A stretch of 64,000 nucleotides of DNA from Monodelphis domestica (taxonomy: Eukaryota > Chordata > Mammalia > Didelphimorphia > Didelphidae), in NCBI RefSeq assembly GCF_027887165.1, contig NC_077227.1, positions 72,227,271 through 72,291,270 of the forward strand, given 5' to 3'. The notes under the pieces are model-generated. The model did no database searches, was not told where the DNA came from, and saw only the letters and a program-made list of their open reading frames with translations. Positions 53,980 to 64,000 of the stretch are shown here, one piece after another (positions within the stretch are counted from its first letter, which is position 1; every line of letters starts with the position of its first letter). The translations under genes were made by a program, and so were the position numbers.

Positions 53980-55685
53980 TCTTCCACATTGTACCCTGCC
54001 ATCCTCCTATATATTTTCTCTCTCGGTTTTTCCCACCTTGAAAAAAGCCAAGTATACTTGGAAACTCCAGTTCCACTTCTCCCACTCCCTTCTTTTTTAA
54101 AATTTTTAAATTTTCTCTTATTACTATGAACTTAATAAGCACAAACAAACATGAATGTCCACATTTAAAGCACAGAAGAAAGGACCACATAAAATTCCCT
54201 TTCTCTTCTAAATCCTCTGCCATCTGGCTCCCAACCTCATGACTAAATGGAATCTTCTCTCACCAAAGTTACTAATGATCTCATGATTGCTAAATCCAAT
54301 GGCATTTTCTCCATCCTCATATTCTTCTTAACTTCTTTAAAGCAATTGATTCTACTAACTACTCCTCTCTTTCTAGATACTCAACCTTCCTTGGGTTTTC
54401 ATAATACTGCTCTCTTCTGGATCTTCTCCTACCTCTATGGCCACTTGTCAGTGTCCTTTGCTAATTCTTCACCCACATCACATCCACTAACAGTTAGTGT
54501 GCCCCAAGGCTCTCTTCTGAGCCCTCTTCTTTTGGATCTCTACATTCTCTCACTTGGTGACTCCATCAGCTCCCACAGATTCAACTCTCATCTTTCATAA
54601 GCTTTTAATGAATGCTTGTTGTTTGATTTACTCTAAGCAAATGACTCCCAGATTTAAGTTAGCCCTCCTCAGCTCCTCTTAGCACTAAAATGAAATAACT
54701 GCCTATTGGATATTTTAAACTAGATTTCCTATCAAATCCAATAGGTTCAAAGCATTAGACATTCTCTTTCTTCCCTAGAACCACTCTTCTTCCCAATTAA
54801 TGTCAAGAACAACACCATCCTTGTAGAAATCCAGGTTACCTCCAAGTAACTTCAGTATCACCCTTTATTCCTCATTCACACCCACCTTACATATTAAATC
54901 AATTGCCAAATATTGTAGTCTCCACTTTTGCAGCATCTTTCATTATATTCTCTTCTCTTTATTCCCACTATTGTTCAAGCACTCCTGAGCACTCCTTGCT
55001 CAAGCCCTCATCTCCTTTCACATGGAATATTGCAGTAATTTCCAATTTGGTCTCCCTGTTTCAAGTCTTTTCCCATTCCAATTCCTCCTTCAAGTAAGTA
55101 CCAAAATAATTTCCCTAAACACAGGTTTGACCATGTCATCCTTCTCTCCCCCTTCAAAAGACTGCAATGCTTCCTTATTACCTCTAGGATCCAATGCAAA
55201 CTACTCTGATATTCAAAGCTCTTCACAGTCTGGCTCCTTCCTACTTTCCCCATCTTCTGGCACATGAATCTCATCCATATACTTTCTAGATTAGCAATAC
55301 TGGTTCCTTGCTGTTCCTCCAACCCAACTCTCTAGTTCCATTTTCTACATCTTTATACTGGCTGTCTTCCATGCTTGGAATGCTCATCATCCTAACTTCT
55401 GATTTTTGAAACCTCCTGTTTCCTTTAAACTTCAGGTGCCATCTTCCACATTAAGTCTTTTCTGATCCTTCTCCAGGAGCTAGTTTCTCCCTCTCAAAAT
55501 TGTCTTGTGTTGTCTTTGAATACATGTTGGACATACTTATCTAGTTATCACTGTTGTCTCCCTTGTGACAATGGAAGCTCCTTGAGGTCAGCAACTATAT
55601 CATCTTTGTCCTCATATCACCAATGATTAGCATGGTTCCTGACACACATAGCGAGTGTTTAATAAATGCTGATTGAAAGACTTAT
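53980..55685 (+). mobile_element. L2/CR1-clade LINE remnant, ~1.7 kb
   Basis: A 117-codon frame (54247-54600) keeps the RT motif VPQGSLLSPLLLDLYI, a form of the VPQGS-LSP-LF-LYI block of L2/CR1 reverse transcriptase. Downstream come AGGATCCAATGCAAACTACTCTG, CACAGTCTGGCTCCTTCCTA, GCTCCTTGAGGTCAGCAACT and a terminal TTAATAAATGCTGATTGAAAG, all marks of the L2 3' end. It is an unusually long and legible copy of this ancient family. Confidence 0.82.
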
Positions 55686-55714
55686 AGATTCTCAGTTCTT
55701 TTTTTAAAAAATAT

Positions 55715-55880
55715 AATGTTTTACAATTGATATTAAGTGGCTCCAAGGCAGAATACTGGTAAGGGCTAGGTAATTGCCTAGGATCACACAGTTAGAAAGC
55801 TCCTGAGGCCAAATTTAAACTAAGAACTTCCTGTTTTCAGGCTTGATTCTCTATCCACTGAGCCTTGTAGCTGCTTTTAG
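55715..55880 (-). mobile_element. tRNA-derived SINE ('GCCTAGCCCTTACC' type), minus strand
   Basis: Plus strand: CCAAGGCAGAATACTGGTAAGGGCTAG, AGGATCACACAGTTAGAAAG, TCTCTATCCACTGAGCC. Confidence 0.83.
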
Positions 55881-56547
55881 ATTCTCAATTCCTATATCAC
55901 AGAGTCAAAGAATCCTATCTATTTGATAATTAATCATAATAAATAAAATAAATAATGTTATTAATAAATTAATAATAATTAATTTTTCTGACCCTATATA
56001 GGAACAATGATATTCATATTACTAACTTCATAGAGCTCTTTAAGGAAAATGCTTTGTAAAGCATTACATAAATGTTACCAATCATTATTACACTTGTGCT
56101 CTCTCTCCATTGCTAGAATGGCTTTTTTGCACAGATGAGGTATCTCCTATATCAAGATGATCATGTGCTTATTTGCTCTGCAGAGACTATTATTGAACTT
56201 TGTTTGCTATAGATAATCAACCAATAAATGAGTATTTATTTATTAAGCATCCTACTGAGTGCTTAATATCTATATTAAGATAGATATCTTATATATAAAT
56301 ATGTAAAGATAAAAAAATTGATCATTCTTTTTCTCACCAAGTTTATATCCTATAGGGCAAGATAAAATTCTCAAATATACATATAGACACATATAATGAA
56401 TGTACATAAACATGTCTGTGCATAGTCATATATATAAGTACACACATCTCACCAAACAGGTGTGCACACTATATCAAGTGGGCATATATGTATATATACT
56501 CATGTATATATATTCACATGTACATGTATAGATGTATAATCATCCAC

Positions 56548-56655
56548 AGAGAGAGACAGAGAGGAGATAGAGAAATAAAGAGAAGTAAAAAGAGACAGAG
56601 ACAGAGACAGAGAAGGAGAAAGAGAGAGTGAAAAAGGAAAGAGAGAAAAAACACA
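56548..56655 (+). repeat. Purine-rich (GAGACA)n low-complexity tract
   Basis: AGAGAGAGACAGAGAGGAGA-style sequence, with three consecutive GAGACA units in the middle. Confidence 0.93.
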
Positions 56656-57456
56656 AACTACAAGGTAGGTAGAAAAGGAAATCAGTAGCAGTTAGAAAGG
56701 TTTCATGTAAAAGATGCTGGAGCTTCATCTTGAAGGATGTGAAGGACCAGAAGGTGGACCTAAGAAGTCAGGGCATTCCAGGGCTGAGGACAGCCAGGGC
56801 TAAGGCACACAGGTGAGATGCAGAGTGCCATATATGAGCTCATCCCAGAAAGTTTCCATTTTCACTAGTCTCTTGACCTTTATCCAGATTCTTTCATTGA
56901 ATATAATATTGTTATTTCCTAAGATGAGAAGGACAGTGAGTTCTTGATGGTTACACCCACTGTGACATAAGGAAGTATCTCCCTCAAGTCATACACACAT
57001 AGACACATTCACTGCTGGCATGCCATCTGTTTGGTTGGCAGCTAACTATTGATGGTGTCCAAATTTTCCATAAAATCTTCCCTGATTATGGAGAAGAGAC
57101 AGAGTGCCCAGGGGGCAAATGGGCATCTGCAACAACAGCCTGTGTGATAATCTGAAAAACAGAGTGGGGCTTGTTAAGCCATTGGCCTTTAGAATCCAGG
57201 CAGCCCACTGCATTAGCCAAATTTCAACAGTCTTCAAGCCAATATACAAAGGACAAGATTTTCAGCTGGGAAACATCTGGCTTCACCTGGATTTCATTCT
57301 GCTAAAAAAGTGAGATGACTAAGAGAGAAGAAATCTTGGTTTTGTTTCTTGCAAAAGTATGCCTAACCCAAATTAGCTACAGTTTATGGGTTTCTGTGAA
57401 GCTTTCTGAAGTGGAAGATCTCAAAAGGATAGAGTGGATATAATTACTGCATAAAC

Positions 57457-57542
57457 CTGCTGGGAGTTCTTGAGGCATTCAACAGCCTGCTTGTGGGTGA
57501 TCCCGCACAGATTAACTCCATCCACCTCCAGCAGGCGGTCAC
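57457..57542 (-). CDS. FRMPD2: FRMPD2 exon: second half of PDZ2
   Basis: This 86-bp exon enters in phase 1 after CATTCCCAG and leaves in phase 0 at CAGCAG before GTTTATG. With the previous exon it completes Gly-Asp-Arg-Leu-Leu. It then encodes [19 protein letters not shown], the helix B segment that lines the PDZ peptide groove. The HKQAVECLK motif, with its helix B histidine, is the one expected for a class I PDZ that prefers Ser/Thr at position -2 of the ligand. Reading through the donor would add a short tail ending in stop within about 10 codons, so correct splicing is needed. The donor GTTTATG is weak compared with the other donors of this gene. The following exon starts with Val-Ala-Arg, exactly as in human FRMPD2. 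Confidence 0.92.
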
Positions 57543-57807
57543 CTGGGAATGAGGAAAAGACTGATGTCAGTATTTCCAGTCCTTTATTCCAAAGATGCCT
57601 GTGTTCAGCTCCCAACATACACATACTCCCCAACATTTCCATGGCTACAAGAAGTATTGTCCCTTATTATTTCTTTTTCCCAGCACAATCCTAACATACT
57701 GAGAGAAGAGAAGGGAAATACAATACCATGGCTGAGTTTTGAATTAAGAAAAGAAACCATACACAGTATGATGATGTAATGAGATTAAAGTATTTAAAAT
57801 GGAAGCT

Positions 57808-57998
57808 TAAGGGCAGCTGGGTGGCTCAGTAAATTGAGAGTCACATCTAGAGATGGGTGATCCTGGGTTCAAATCTGACATCAACCACTTCCTAGCTATA
57901 TGATCCTGGACAAGTCACTTAATCCCCATTGCCTAGCCTTTACTGTTCTTCTTCCTTTTAACCAATACACAATATTGATTCTAAGATGGAAGATAAAG
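57808..57998 (+). mobile_element. tRNA-derived SINE ('GCCTAGCCCTTACC' type)
   Basis: GGGCAGCTGGGTGGCTCAGTA head, CCTGGGTTCAAATCTGACAT box B, CCCCATTGCCTAGCCTTTAC and AATATTGATTCTAAGATGGA end. Confidence 0.9.
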
Positions 57999-58211
57999 TT
58001 TTTTTAAATAGCTTAAACCTTTTACAGGAGCAAAATACAGAAGATAAGGGTTATAAAAAATTATGAATATAAGGAATTAAGAAAAACATGGGGAGACATA
58101 TAATCTGAGTGTAGAGTGAAGACAGCAGCACCAAGAGACAAAAAGGGAAACAAAATGAATGCCCATAATCTTGGAAATGATTAAACAAATTGTGGCATGT
58201 GAATTAAGAAA

Positions 58212-58410
58212 TGATGGAGGGGCATCCAGGTAGAACAGTGAATTGAGTGCTAAGCCTGGAGTCAGATGGACATGGGTTCAAATTTGGATTCAAATATTTC
58301 CTACATGTGTGACCCTGAGAAAATCCCTTAATCCCGTTTACCTCCCCCTTGCCACTCTTCTGTCTTAGAAGTGATACTAAGACAGAAGATAAGGGTTATA
58401 AAAAATCATT
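58212..58410 (+). mobile_element. tRNA-derived SINE ('GCCTAGCCCTTACC' type)
   Basis: GGGGCATCCAGGTAGAACAG head, ATGGGTTCAAATTTGGATTC, CCCTTGCCACTCTTCTGTCT and ATACTAAGACAGAAGATAAG. It is more diverged than the copy at 57808 and lies between the two halves of a local duplication. Confidence 0.85.
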
Positions 58411-59587
58411 AATATATGGAATTAAGAAAAGCATAGGGAGATTTGTATAATCTGATTGTAGAGTGAAAATAGCAGAACAAAGAAAATATATCCAATGACC
58501 ACTAGGCTTGTTGTCCTTGATCCTCAAAGAAGATTGAAATGACTTTACGATGTTGGGATCAATGTACAGTGTGCCTGACTGTGACTCACCAGACCAATGA
58601 GCTCACGAGGCTTTTATACAAGTTGGGAATAAATAGTTCATGTGAGCATTTGAGATGCATATATCTCTAAATTTGCTTATCTTACATTAATACAAAAGAA
58701 AACAAAAATGATATCAAAATCCAACATTTTTCTCAAGTGCAAATGTACCAAATTAAAGTATAATTGGGAAATATTTTTAAAAATAAAAATAGACCAGAAC
58801 ATAGATAAAGTTAGTATATGGTTTTCTAAGTCAATATGCATCCTAGGAGAAGGGAATCCTCATGGAGGTTTAATAGCCCTTATTTCCATTGATACCATTG
58901 CAATAGAGAACCAAAGATAATCCACACAGCCACATACATTTCTCTCTCCTCAATATGGGGGCAGAAAACTACAGACTGGGCTGCTACATACACTAACAGA
59001 AATGGTCACTTGTAGTAGTTTGTTATATTTAATTCTTATTCTTTTTTACAAGGATGGAATCTATGACAAGAGCATTATTATTATATATAATTATATATTC
59101 ATTCATTATTAACATAATAATCATATATAAATATACAATAATATAGTATTATGTAATAATATTGAAACATTATTGTGTTATTATTAGTATTAGACAATAC
59201 AAGTGATATAAAAATCAGTTAAAATATCAAGAAAACAACAAAATAAAATGAAAAGTATATTTTTTTAGTCTTTTTCTAACATTTGAATGTATACTACCTG
59301 CAGTAGATACACATATATACTGAAGTCTCAAACTAACCTGGCAGGACCCCTGTGTACAGGGAAGCATCTCTTCATTGTTGGACTCATCCTTTAAGTAAAT
59401 GACTAATTAGAGTAAGATGATAATAGACTAAAAGAATTCAAAGGGAGAGAGCTTTTTATGCATAGAACCTTTTAATATGTATAGGGAGGACCTTCCTTAT
59501 ATTGCCTCCATCATACTATTGAAATTGCTCTCTCCTTTTTATTGTCAATTTATAGCCTTGTTTCATTTCTGAAATTACCTCATAATC

Positions 59588-60560
59588 AAGTCAACATTTA
59601 TTAAGCATCTACTATATATATATATGCCAGCTACCATGCTAACAAAAAAGCAAACATGGTCCCTGCTCTCAAGGAGCTCACAGTCTAATGGAAGAGACAA
59701 TATTCAAAAAGCTATGTTTAAAAATGAATATGCAGAATAAATTTGACATTAAACTTAAAGAAAAGACACTAGCATTAAGAAGAATCTGCAAAGTCTTCTT
59801 GCATAAGGATATTAGCTGTGACTTGAATGTGGCAAGGGAAGACATAAGGTAGAAAAGAAGAGAGAATTTCAGGCATTGGAAGCATCCAATATAAATGTAG
59901 AGTCAGAATACAAAGCATCATCGGTGAGACACAGCAAGGAGACCAGTGTCATTAGCTAAACAAGTTTATGGAGAGGAGAAAGTATAAGAATTTTAGAAAA
60001 GTAGAAAAATCAGATTGTGACAGATTTTAAGAGCCAAACATAAGTTTATTAAATGGAGGAGAACACTGTGATATGGTCAGACCTGCTTTTTAGGAAAATC
60101 AATTTGAGAGTTCATTGGAGGATAAACTGGTATAGAGACTGATGAAGCAAGGAAACCAGTCAGAAGCAGAAAGGTGGGACAATACTTAAGGAATGAAGTG
60201 ATGAGGAGCTGCATTAATGTAGTAGCAGTGTCAGAGGATAGATGGTAACATATAAAAAATGTTATGAAGGTAGAATTAGCAGATCTCAGCAATAAATTAA
60301 ATGGGAGGAGTGAGGGAGAGAGTGAGGCATCAAGAATAACAACTAGGTTGTTTTTTGGGGTGACTGGGAAGACAGTGGTCCCCTTGACAATAATAGAGGA
60401 GATTAGAATAAGGAAAGGTTGGGGATGTGGGAAGATGAGTTTGACTTTGGACATGTTGAGTTAAAAAATATCCATAGGACAGTTAGTTCAAAATACCCAA
60501 GAAGCAATTGGAGATACAAAACTGGTCAGGTCAAGAGAAAGATTAGGACTGGATAAATAG
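59588..60560 (+). repeat. Copy of the ~1-kb unassigned repeat, near full length
   Basis: It starts TTTATTAAGCATCTACTATA, contains TGCTCTCAAGGAGCTCACAG, GGAGACCAGTGTCATTAGCT, GTGATATGGTCAGACCTGCTTTT, GTAGTAGCAGTGTCAGAGGATAG and TGACTGGGAAGACAGTGGTC, and ends near GAATCATCTGCATAGGAATT. This copy and 29918-31025 define the longest shared unit. Confidence 0.85.
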
Positions 60561-61887
60561 ATCTGAGAATCATCTGCATAGGAATTATATTTTCTCTTTT
60601 TTCCCATATTTCTCTCCAAAAGGGTCTAGTACCTCAGCTCATATTTCAAAACAGGACCCTCTTGTGTCAACATCTGATGCCAACTATTCCCCACATGCAG
60701 ATATAAAGCACCAAGTTATTATTTTCTCCACCAATGAGAATAGTTTTATGAAAATTCATCTGGTTTGCCCCCATCATTACATAGAAATAAATATAAAGTT
60801 TTGTACTTGACCTCAAAAAATAAGCTTCACAAGTATAATATGAGAGTAAGTATAACTAGATAGACATTTGTCTGAAGAGAGGGAAAAGGGGGGGGGGTCT
60901 TACTGAACAGCAACCTCAAAAGCCACCAACAATGTGAAATAGCAGCTAAGGAAGGGAATGTGATCTTGGGCTGTATTGAGGGTATAGTGTCCAGGACTGT
61001 GGAAGTAATGTGACAGTTCTGCCTTATTCTACTCTGGGTAGATCACTTCAAGCGTATTAATGTTCATTCCTAGATATTTTGGTTTAGGAATGATATTGAT
61101 AAGCTAGAAGAGAGAAATCAGGATGATGACATGCTTTATTTTATCTAATTTAAGAAATTGGTGATGTTTAATCTGGAAAAACTCATAGGGGACATTAAAG
61201 CTGCTTTCAAGAATCTGAAATATTGCCATTGGAGAAAGGAATTAGATTTGTTCAGGTTGCCCAGGGAACATAACTAGGAAAAATAGATGAAAGGTAGAGA
61301 GAGAAAAATGTTGGCTAGATAGAAATAGGGAAAAATTTCCAGGCCATCAGAGTAATAACCCAAGAAAAGATAATAAGTTGACTGTGGGTGCCTTGAAGTC
61401 TGCAAGCAAAGGCTAGGTGAGCCCTTCTCCAATAAATCATAGAGGGGAGTCTTGCTCCAATATGGAATGGATTACAAGACGCCTGAGAGTCTTTCTAATT
61501 AGGAGATTCAGTGAATCAATGCCTATTTAATAATCTGTGAACTGGCTCATTACCTCTAGTCTTTCTCTGCTCTAGCATATACTTGACACCACTGTCAGCA
61601 AAATCCCTTACTTGGCTACCCCTCACCAATAAGTGTTTTAATCCTCAGTAGAATCCTTGAAGCAGAGACAATCTAATTTTTGCATATCTGTTTGGTCTAG
61701 CACACATTAGATATAACAAATTCTTGATTAATTGGTGGATTATGTAGTTCAATCTCCTCATTTTACAGAGGAGGAAACATGAAGTTATTCTTAAAGTATT
61801 TCTGATATTTCCTTGGGCTTCAAAAGTATCTCAGATATGTCCTTGGTCTTCAAAATAACTTTGATTTGTTTTGAAAAACCTGATTTA

Positions 61888-62075
61888 AGGGGCAGCTTGA
61901 TGACTCAGTGGCTAAAGAGACAAGTCTACAGATAGGTTCAAATCTGGCTTCAGACACTTCCTAGCTGTATGATCCCAGGCAAGTCATCTAACCCCAATTG
62001 CCAGCCCTTGTTACTCTTTTGCCTTGGAATCAAAACTTAGTATGAATTCTAAGACAGAAGGTAAGAGTTTTTAAG
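61888..62075 (+). mobile_element. tRNA-derived SINE ('GCCTAGCCCTTACC' type)
   Basis: AGGGGCAGCTTGATGACTCAG head, AGGTTCAAATCTGGCTTCAG, TGATCCCAGGCAAGTCATCT, CTTTTGCCTTGGAATCAAAA. Confidence 0.87.
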
Positions 62076-62089
62076 TAAATTAAATGTTT

Positions 62090-62310
62090 AAAGGAAATTG
62101 ATTTATAAAATATTTCCACTCTGCACCAGTCCCATCAATCTGATCTCTATATTCCTTCTACTAAAAAACTTTGAAGAGTTACCCATCATCTACAAAACTT
62201 ATCCTGGCAATCAAAGCCCTGATCGATCTGGTTCCAAACTAATTTTCTAAGCTTATCTCACACTATGTCTCCCTCCACCTCTTTGTTGAAATTTCCCCTT
62301 TATTCAGGTC
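62090..62310 (+). mobile_element. L2 fragment
   Basis: TCTGATCTCTATATTCCTTC, GGCAATCAAAGCCCTGATCG-ATCTGGTTCCAAACT and CTCACACTATGTCTCCCTCC correspond to the L2 region just before its 3' end. Confidence 0.65.
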
Positions 62311-62833
62311 TTAACTGGGATATGTTGAGTTAGATATGCCTATGGAACATGTAGTTCAAAATATCCAAAGAGAACCCAGGAGCCCTGATGAGATCACCAA
62401 GCAAGATAGAATATGTATACCTAGAAAGGTCCATAGACTGATGAACTATGGATAATCTCACTGAGCTTTCCACCCAATCATCAGGTCTTAGAACACAAAA
62501 ATACCTTGCTAGTTGTCTATTGATTGTAAGAATTTCCCAATTACCTACTTTGTAACTCTTGCTCAAGGAAGAATCAGTATTACTATTACTATGAAAAAAG
62601 GGTATAAGATTACTACCCTGTGGCTCCATTTGTGATTCCTGATGCTATTTAGATCAATATTCTCTTCTTTGGCTACCATTCCCCAATATATGTTGTTACC
62701 TCTACCTCTTCCATGATATCTTCCCTGATCCAATTCCCATTCCTCCTCTCCCACCTACCTCCCAATCTGGAAGTTATTTCTTTGAATCCTAAATGTTCAG
62801 TTCAGAAATTTCAACTATGAGTTCATACTTTAC

Positions 62834-62927
62834 CCATCTCAATTTGCCCTTCTTTAGCAGCAGGTCCTCCAGGAACAATGGATTTCACATATATGCCTCC
62901 ATAGCACACACTAGTGTTAATTCCACC
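62834..62927 (-). CDS. FRMPD2: FRMPD2 exon: first half of PDZ2
   Basis: This 94-bp exon follows a TTTTTTCAG acceptor and ends before GTAAAG. It enters in phase 0 and leaves in phase 1. It encodes 31 residues, including [15 protein letters not shown] and [10 protein letters not shown]. This is the strand 2 to helix A region of a class-I-like PDZ domain and is almost the same as PDZ2 of FRMPD2 and of PTPN13. The carboxylate-binding GLGF-type loop must be in the preceding exon, beyond 64000 or not recognised. In the PTPN13 family PDZ2 binds the C-termini of membrane and signalling proteins at the cell cortex. The split glycine codon is completed by the exon at 57542. Identity is secure; the exact partner of this paralogue is not readable from sequence. 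Confidence 0.92.
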
Positions 62928-63073
62928 CTGAAAAAACCAAACATGCCATTTGTCAATTCCAACATCAAAAAAGCAAGATAATGAGTCTCAGCAAAAGTTT
63001 AATTCATATGTAGCTTCGTAACAAATGTAGTACTCTGTGAAACACAAATGCATATTATAAAAAACTTTCATAG

Positions 63074-63280
63074 AGGGGGCAGCTGGGTGGCCCAGTGTAT
63101 TAAGAGTCAGGCCTAGAGATGGGAGGTCCTAGGTTCAAATCTTACCTCAGACACTTCCCAGCTGTGTGACCCTGGGCAAGTCACTTGACCCCCATTGCCT
63201 AGCCCTTACCACTCTTCTGCCTCGGAGCCAATACACAGTATTGACTCGATGACAGAAGGTAAGGGTTTTAATTTTAAAAA
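63074..63280 (+). mobile_element. tRNA-derived SINE ('GCCTAGCCCTTACC' type), best-preserved copy
   Basis: GGGGGCAGCTGGGTGGCCCA head, box-B-like TAGGTTCAAATCTTACC, CAGCTGTGTGACCCTGGGCA, CCCATTGCCTAGCCCTTACC-ACTCTTCTGCCT, ACAGTATTGACTCGATGACA and an A-rich end. Low divergence suggests one of the younger insertions here. Confidence 0.93.
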
Positions 63281-63626
63281 AAAAACTTTCATAGAAATGA
63301 ATTGAAGGAAGAAACAATTCTAATGCGGATATAACCCCTTGTCAAAGTAAGTCAGACCATAACATTTCAGGAACCATTTTATAAACAGATTTTCTCAAAA
63401 CACATCAGTTATTTTGAAGGTCAAGGAAATCACTATACCTGAGATACTTTAAGAATCACTGCAAATTCCCTACTTTGTAAAATGAGGGGATTAGACTAGA
63501 TAATCCATCAATTAAATAAGATTCATTATAGTTAATATGTGCTAGACAAAACAGAAACATAAAAGGTAGACTGCCCCTGCCTAAGGGAAATTTCATTCTA
63601 CTGGGAGTTATAACATGTACTGGTAA

Positions 63627-63884
63627 GTGGCAGCTAGGTGGCACAGTGGATAGAGAGCCAAGCCTAGAGTTAGGAAGATTCATCTTCCTTAGTTAAATCT
63701 GATCACAGACACGTACTAGCTGTGCAACCTTGGTCAAGTCACTTAACTTTGTTTGCCTCAGTTTCCTAATCTATAAAATGAGCAGGAGAAGGAAATGGCA
63801 AAGAACTCTATGATCTCTGCCAAAAAAAAAACAAAAAAACAAATGGAGTCATGAAGAGTCAGACATGACTAAAACAACAATAAG
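63627..63884 (+). mobile_element. MAR1-type SINE, near full length
   Basis: GGCAGCTAGGTGGCACAGTG head, TTAGGAAGATTCATCTTCCT, GTTTGCCTCAGTTTCCTAAT, GGAAATGGCAAAGAACTCTA, an inserted A-rich stretch, then GTCATGAAGAGTCAGACATG. Confidence 0.92.
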
Positions 63885-64000
63885 TCAAAGAATGGAGTAC
63901 TGATCTAGCTAGTTTTCAGAGATCAAAAACGGAGTCACAGGGTAGTAAGCTACCATACTCATTTGATTATTCTTCCTGAGCAAGACCTGGATAGGCAAGT

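Larger units (their letters stand above)
50805..57456. other. Intron within PDZ2 (last strand)
   Basis: This intron is 6.7 kb. It contains L1 3' ends on both strands (51220-51965 minus, 52640-53240 plus), a SINE (53640-53880), a long L2 remnant (53980-55685), a minus-strand SINE (55715-55880), an AT/ATGTATA-rich stretch (56270-56540), a purine microsatellite (56548-56655) and a scrap of the ~1-kb repeat (56690-56850). 56860-57450 is unassigned. Confidence 0.82.
57543..62833. other. Intron inside PDZ2
   Basis: This intron is 5.3 kb. It contains SINEs (57808-57998, 58212-58410, 61888-62075), a duplicated L1-like segment (58040-58140 and 58388-58487), an AT-rich low-complexity zone (59070-59200), a ~1-kb repeat copy (59588-60560), a run of ten G (about 60888-60897) and an L2 fragment (62090-62310). 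58510-59060, 60570-61530 and 62320-62830 have no assignment. Confidence 0.82.
3993..62927 (-). other. FRMPD2: FRMPD2-like gene with a PTPN13-type extension (nine exons, both ends outside the window)
   Basis: Nine exons on the minus strand join in phase in the order 62927-62834, 57542-57457, 50804-50657, 46694-46480, 44847-44749, 43064-42715, 15421-15136, 10330-10162, 4203-3993. They give 1658 bp, about 552 residues, with no stop. All eight internal introns are GT-AG. FRMPD2 is recognised from its PDZ2 and PDZ3 and from tail motifs such as LATSLEEDV and NCYSVCDI, which match the human protein as I remember it. The first exon opens inside PDZ2, so the KIND, FERM and PDZ1 regions lie to the right of the window. 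The last exon ends at a donor, so the gene runs on to the left. Downstream of the FRMPD2 tail the order acidic linker then PDZ resembles PTPN13. In other mammals PTPN20 follows FRMPD2 in the same orientation, so a joint FRMPD2-PTPN20 gene is inferred, not shown. The symbol is given for the recognised part. Confidence 0.85.
62928..64000. other. Intron upstream of the first visible PDZ2 exon
   Basis: It contains two full SINEs (63074-63280 and 63627-63884). No upstream PDZ2 exon was found, so the GLGF-loop exon must lie to the right of the window. Confidence 0.8.

Noticed and set aside
63074..63150. tRNA gene suggested by box A/B-like sequence
   Set aside because: It is the tRNA-derived head of a SINE with a long unrelated body; similar heads recur throughout the window.

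Overview
The window looks like nuclear DNA from a marsupial. Coding sequence occupies about 1.7 kb of 64 kb, every exon has GT-AG boundaries, and the background is AT-rich and packed with therian MIR/L2 relics, marsupial-type tRNA-derived SINEs, L1 LINEs, LTR-like pieces and microsatellites. I cannot fix the species from sequence alone.

One host gene accounts for all recognisable cellular coding sequence. It lies on the minus strand, and nine exons can be placed to the base from 62927 down to 3993. The right-hand six (62927-42715) encode PDZ2, a linker, PDZ3 and the tail of FRMPD2. The gene does not stop where I recall eutherian FRMPD2 stopping. A clean, phase-2 donor at the end of the tail exon leads, after a 27-kb intron, into an acidic linker exon (15421-15136). 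Two further exons (10330-10162 and 4203-3993) build another PDZ domain, which most resembles the fifth PDZ of the paralogue PTPN13. The last exon ends in a donor, so the transcript continues off the left edge. In placental mammals FRMPD2 sits beside PTPN20 in the same orientation. The simplest reading is that this genome keeps an ancestral, PTPN13-like FERM-PDZ-phosphatase gene that is FRMPD2 plus PTPN20 in one transcription unit. The phosphatase part is outside the window, so this remains an inference.

Region by region (plus coordinates): 1-3992 is intron with a 410-bp uninterrupted AAG tract. 4204-10161 is intron with MIRs and an LTR-like insertion. 10331-15135 is intron with rearranged L1 pieces. 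15422-42714 is the giant intron. It holds a 7.6-kb, nearly complete, minus-strand L1 (19991-27630) nested in an older truncated L1, an ERV-like relic, a Tigger-like MITE and many copies of an unassigned ~1-kb plus-strand repeat. 43065-64000 holds the short introns of the FRMPD2 part, with L1, L2 and SINE relics.

The gene product would be a submembrane scaffold: successive PDZ modules bind partner C-termini and, if the phosphatase is present, place it next to them. The L1 has an intact ORF1, a tandem 287-bp monomer array in its 5' region, and an ORF2 broken by one nonsense codon and one homopolymer frameshift.
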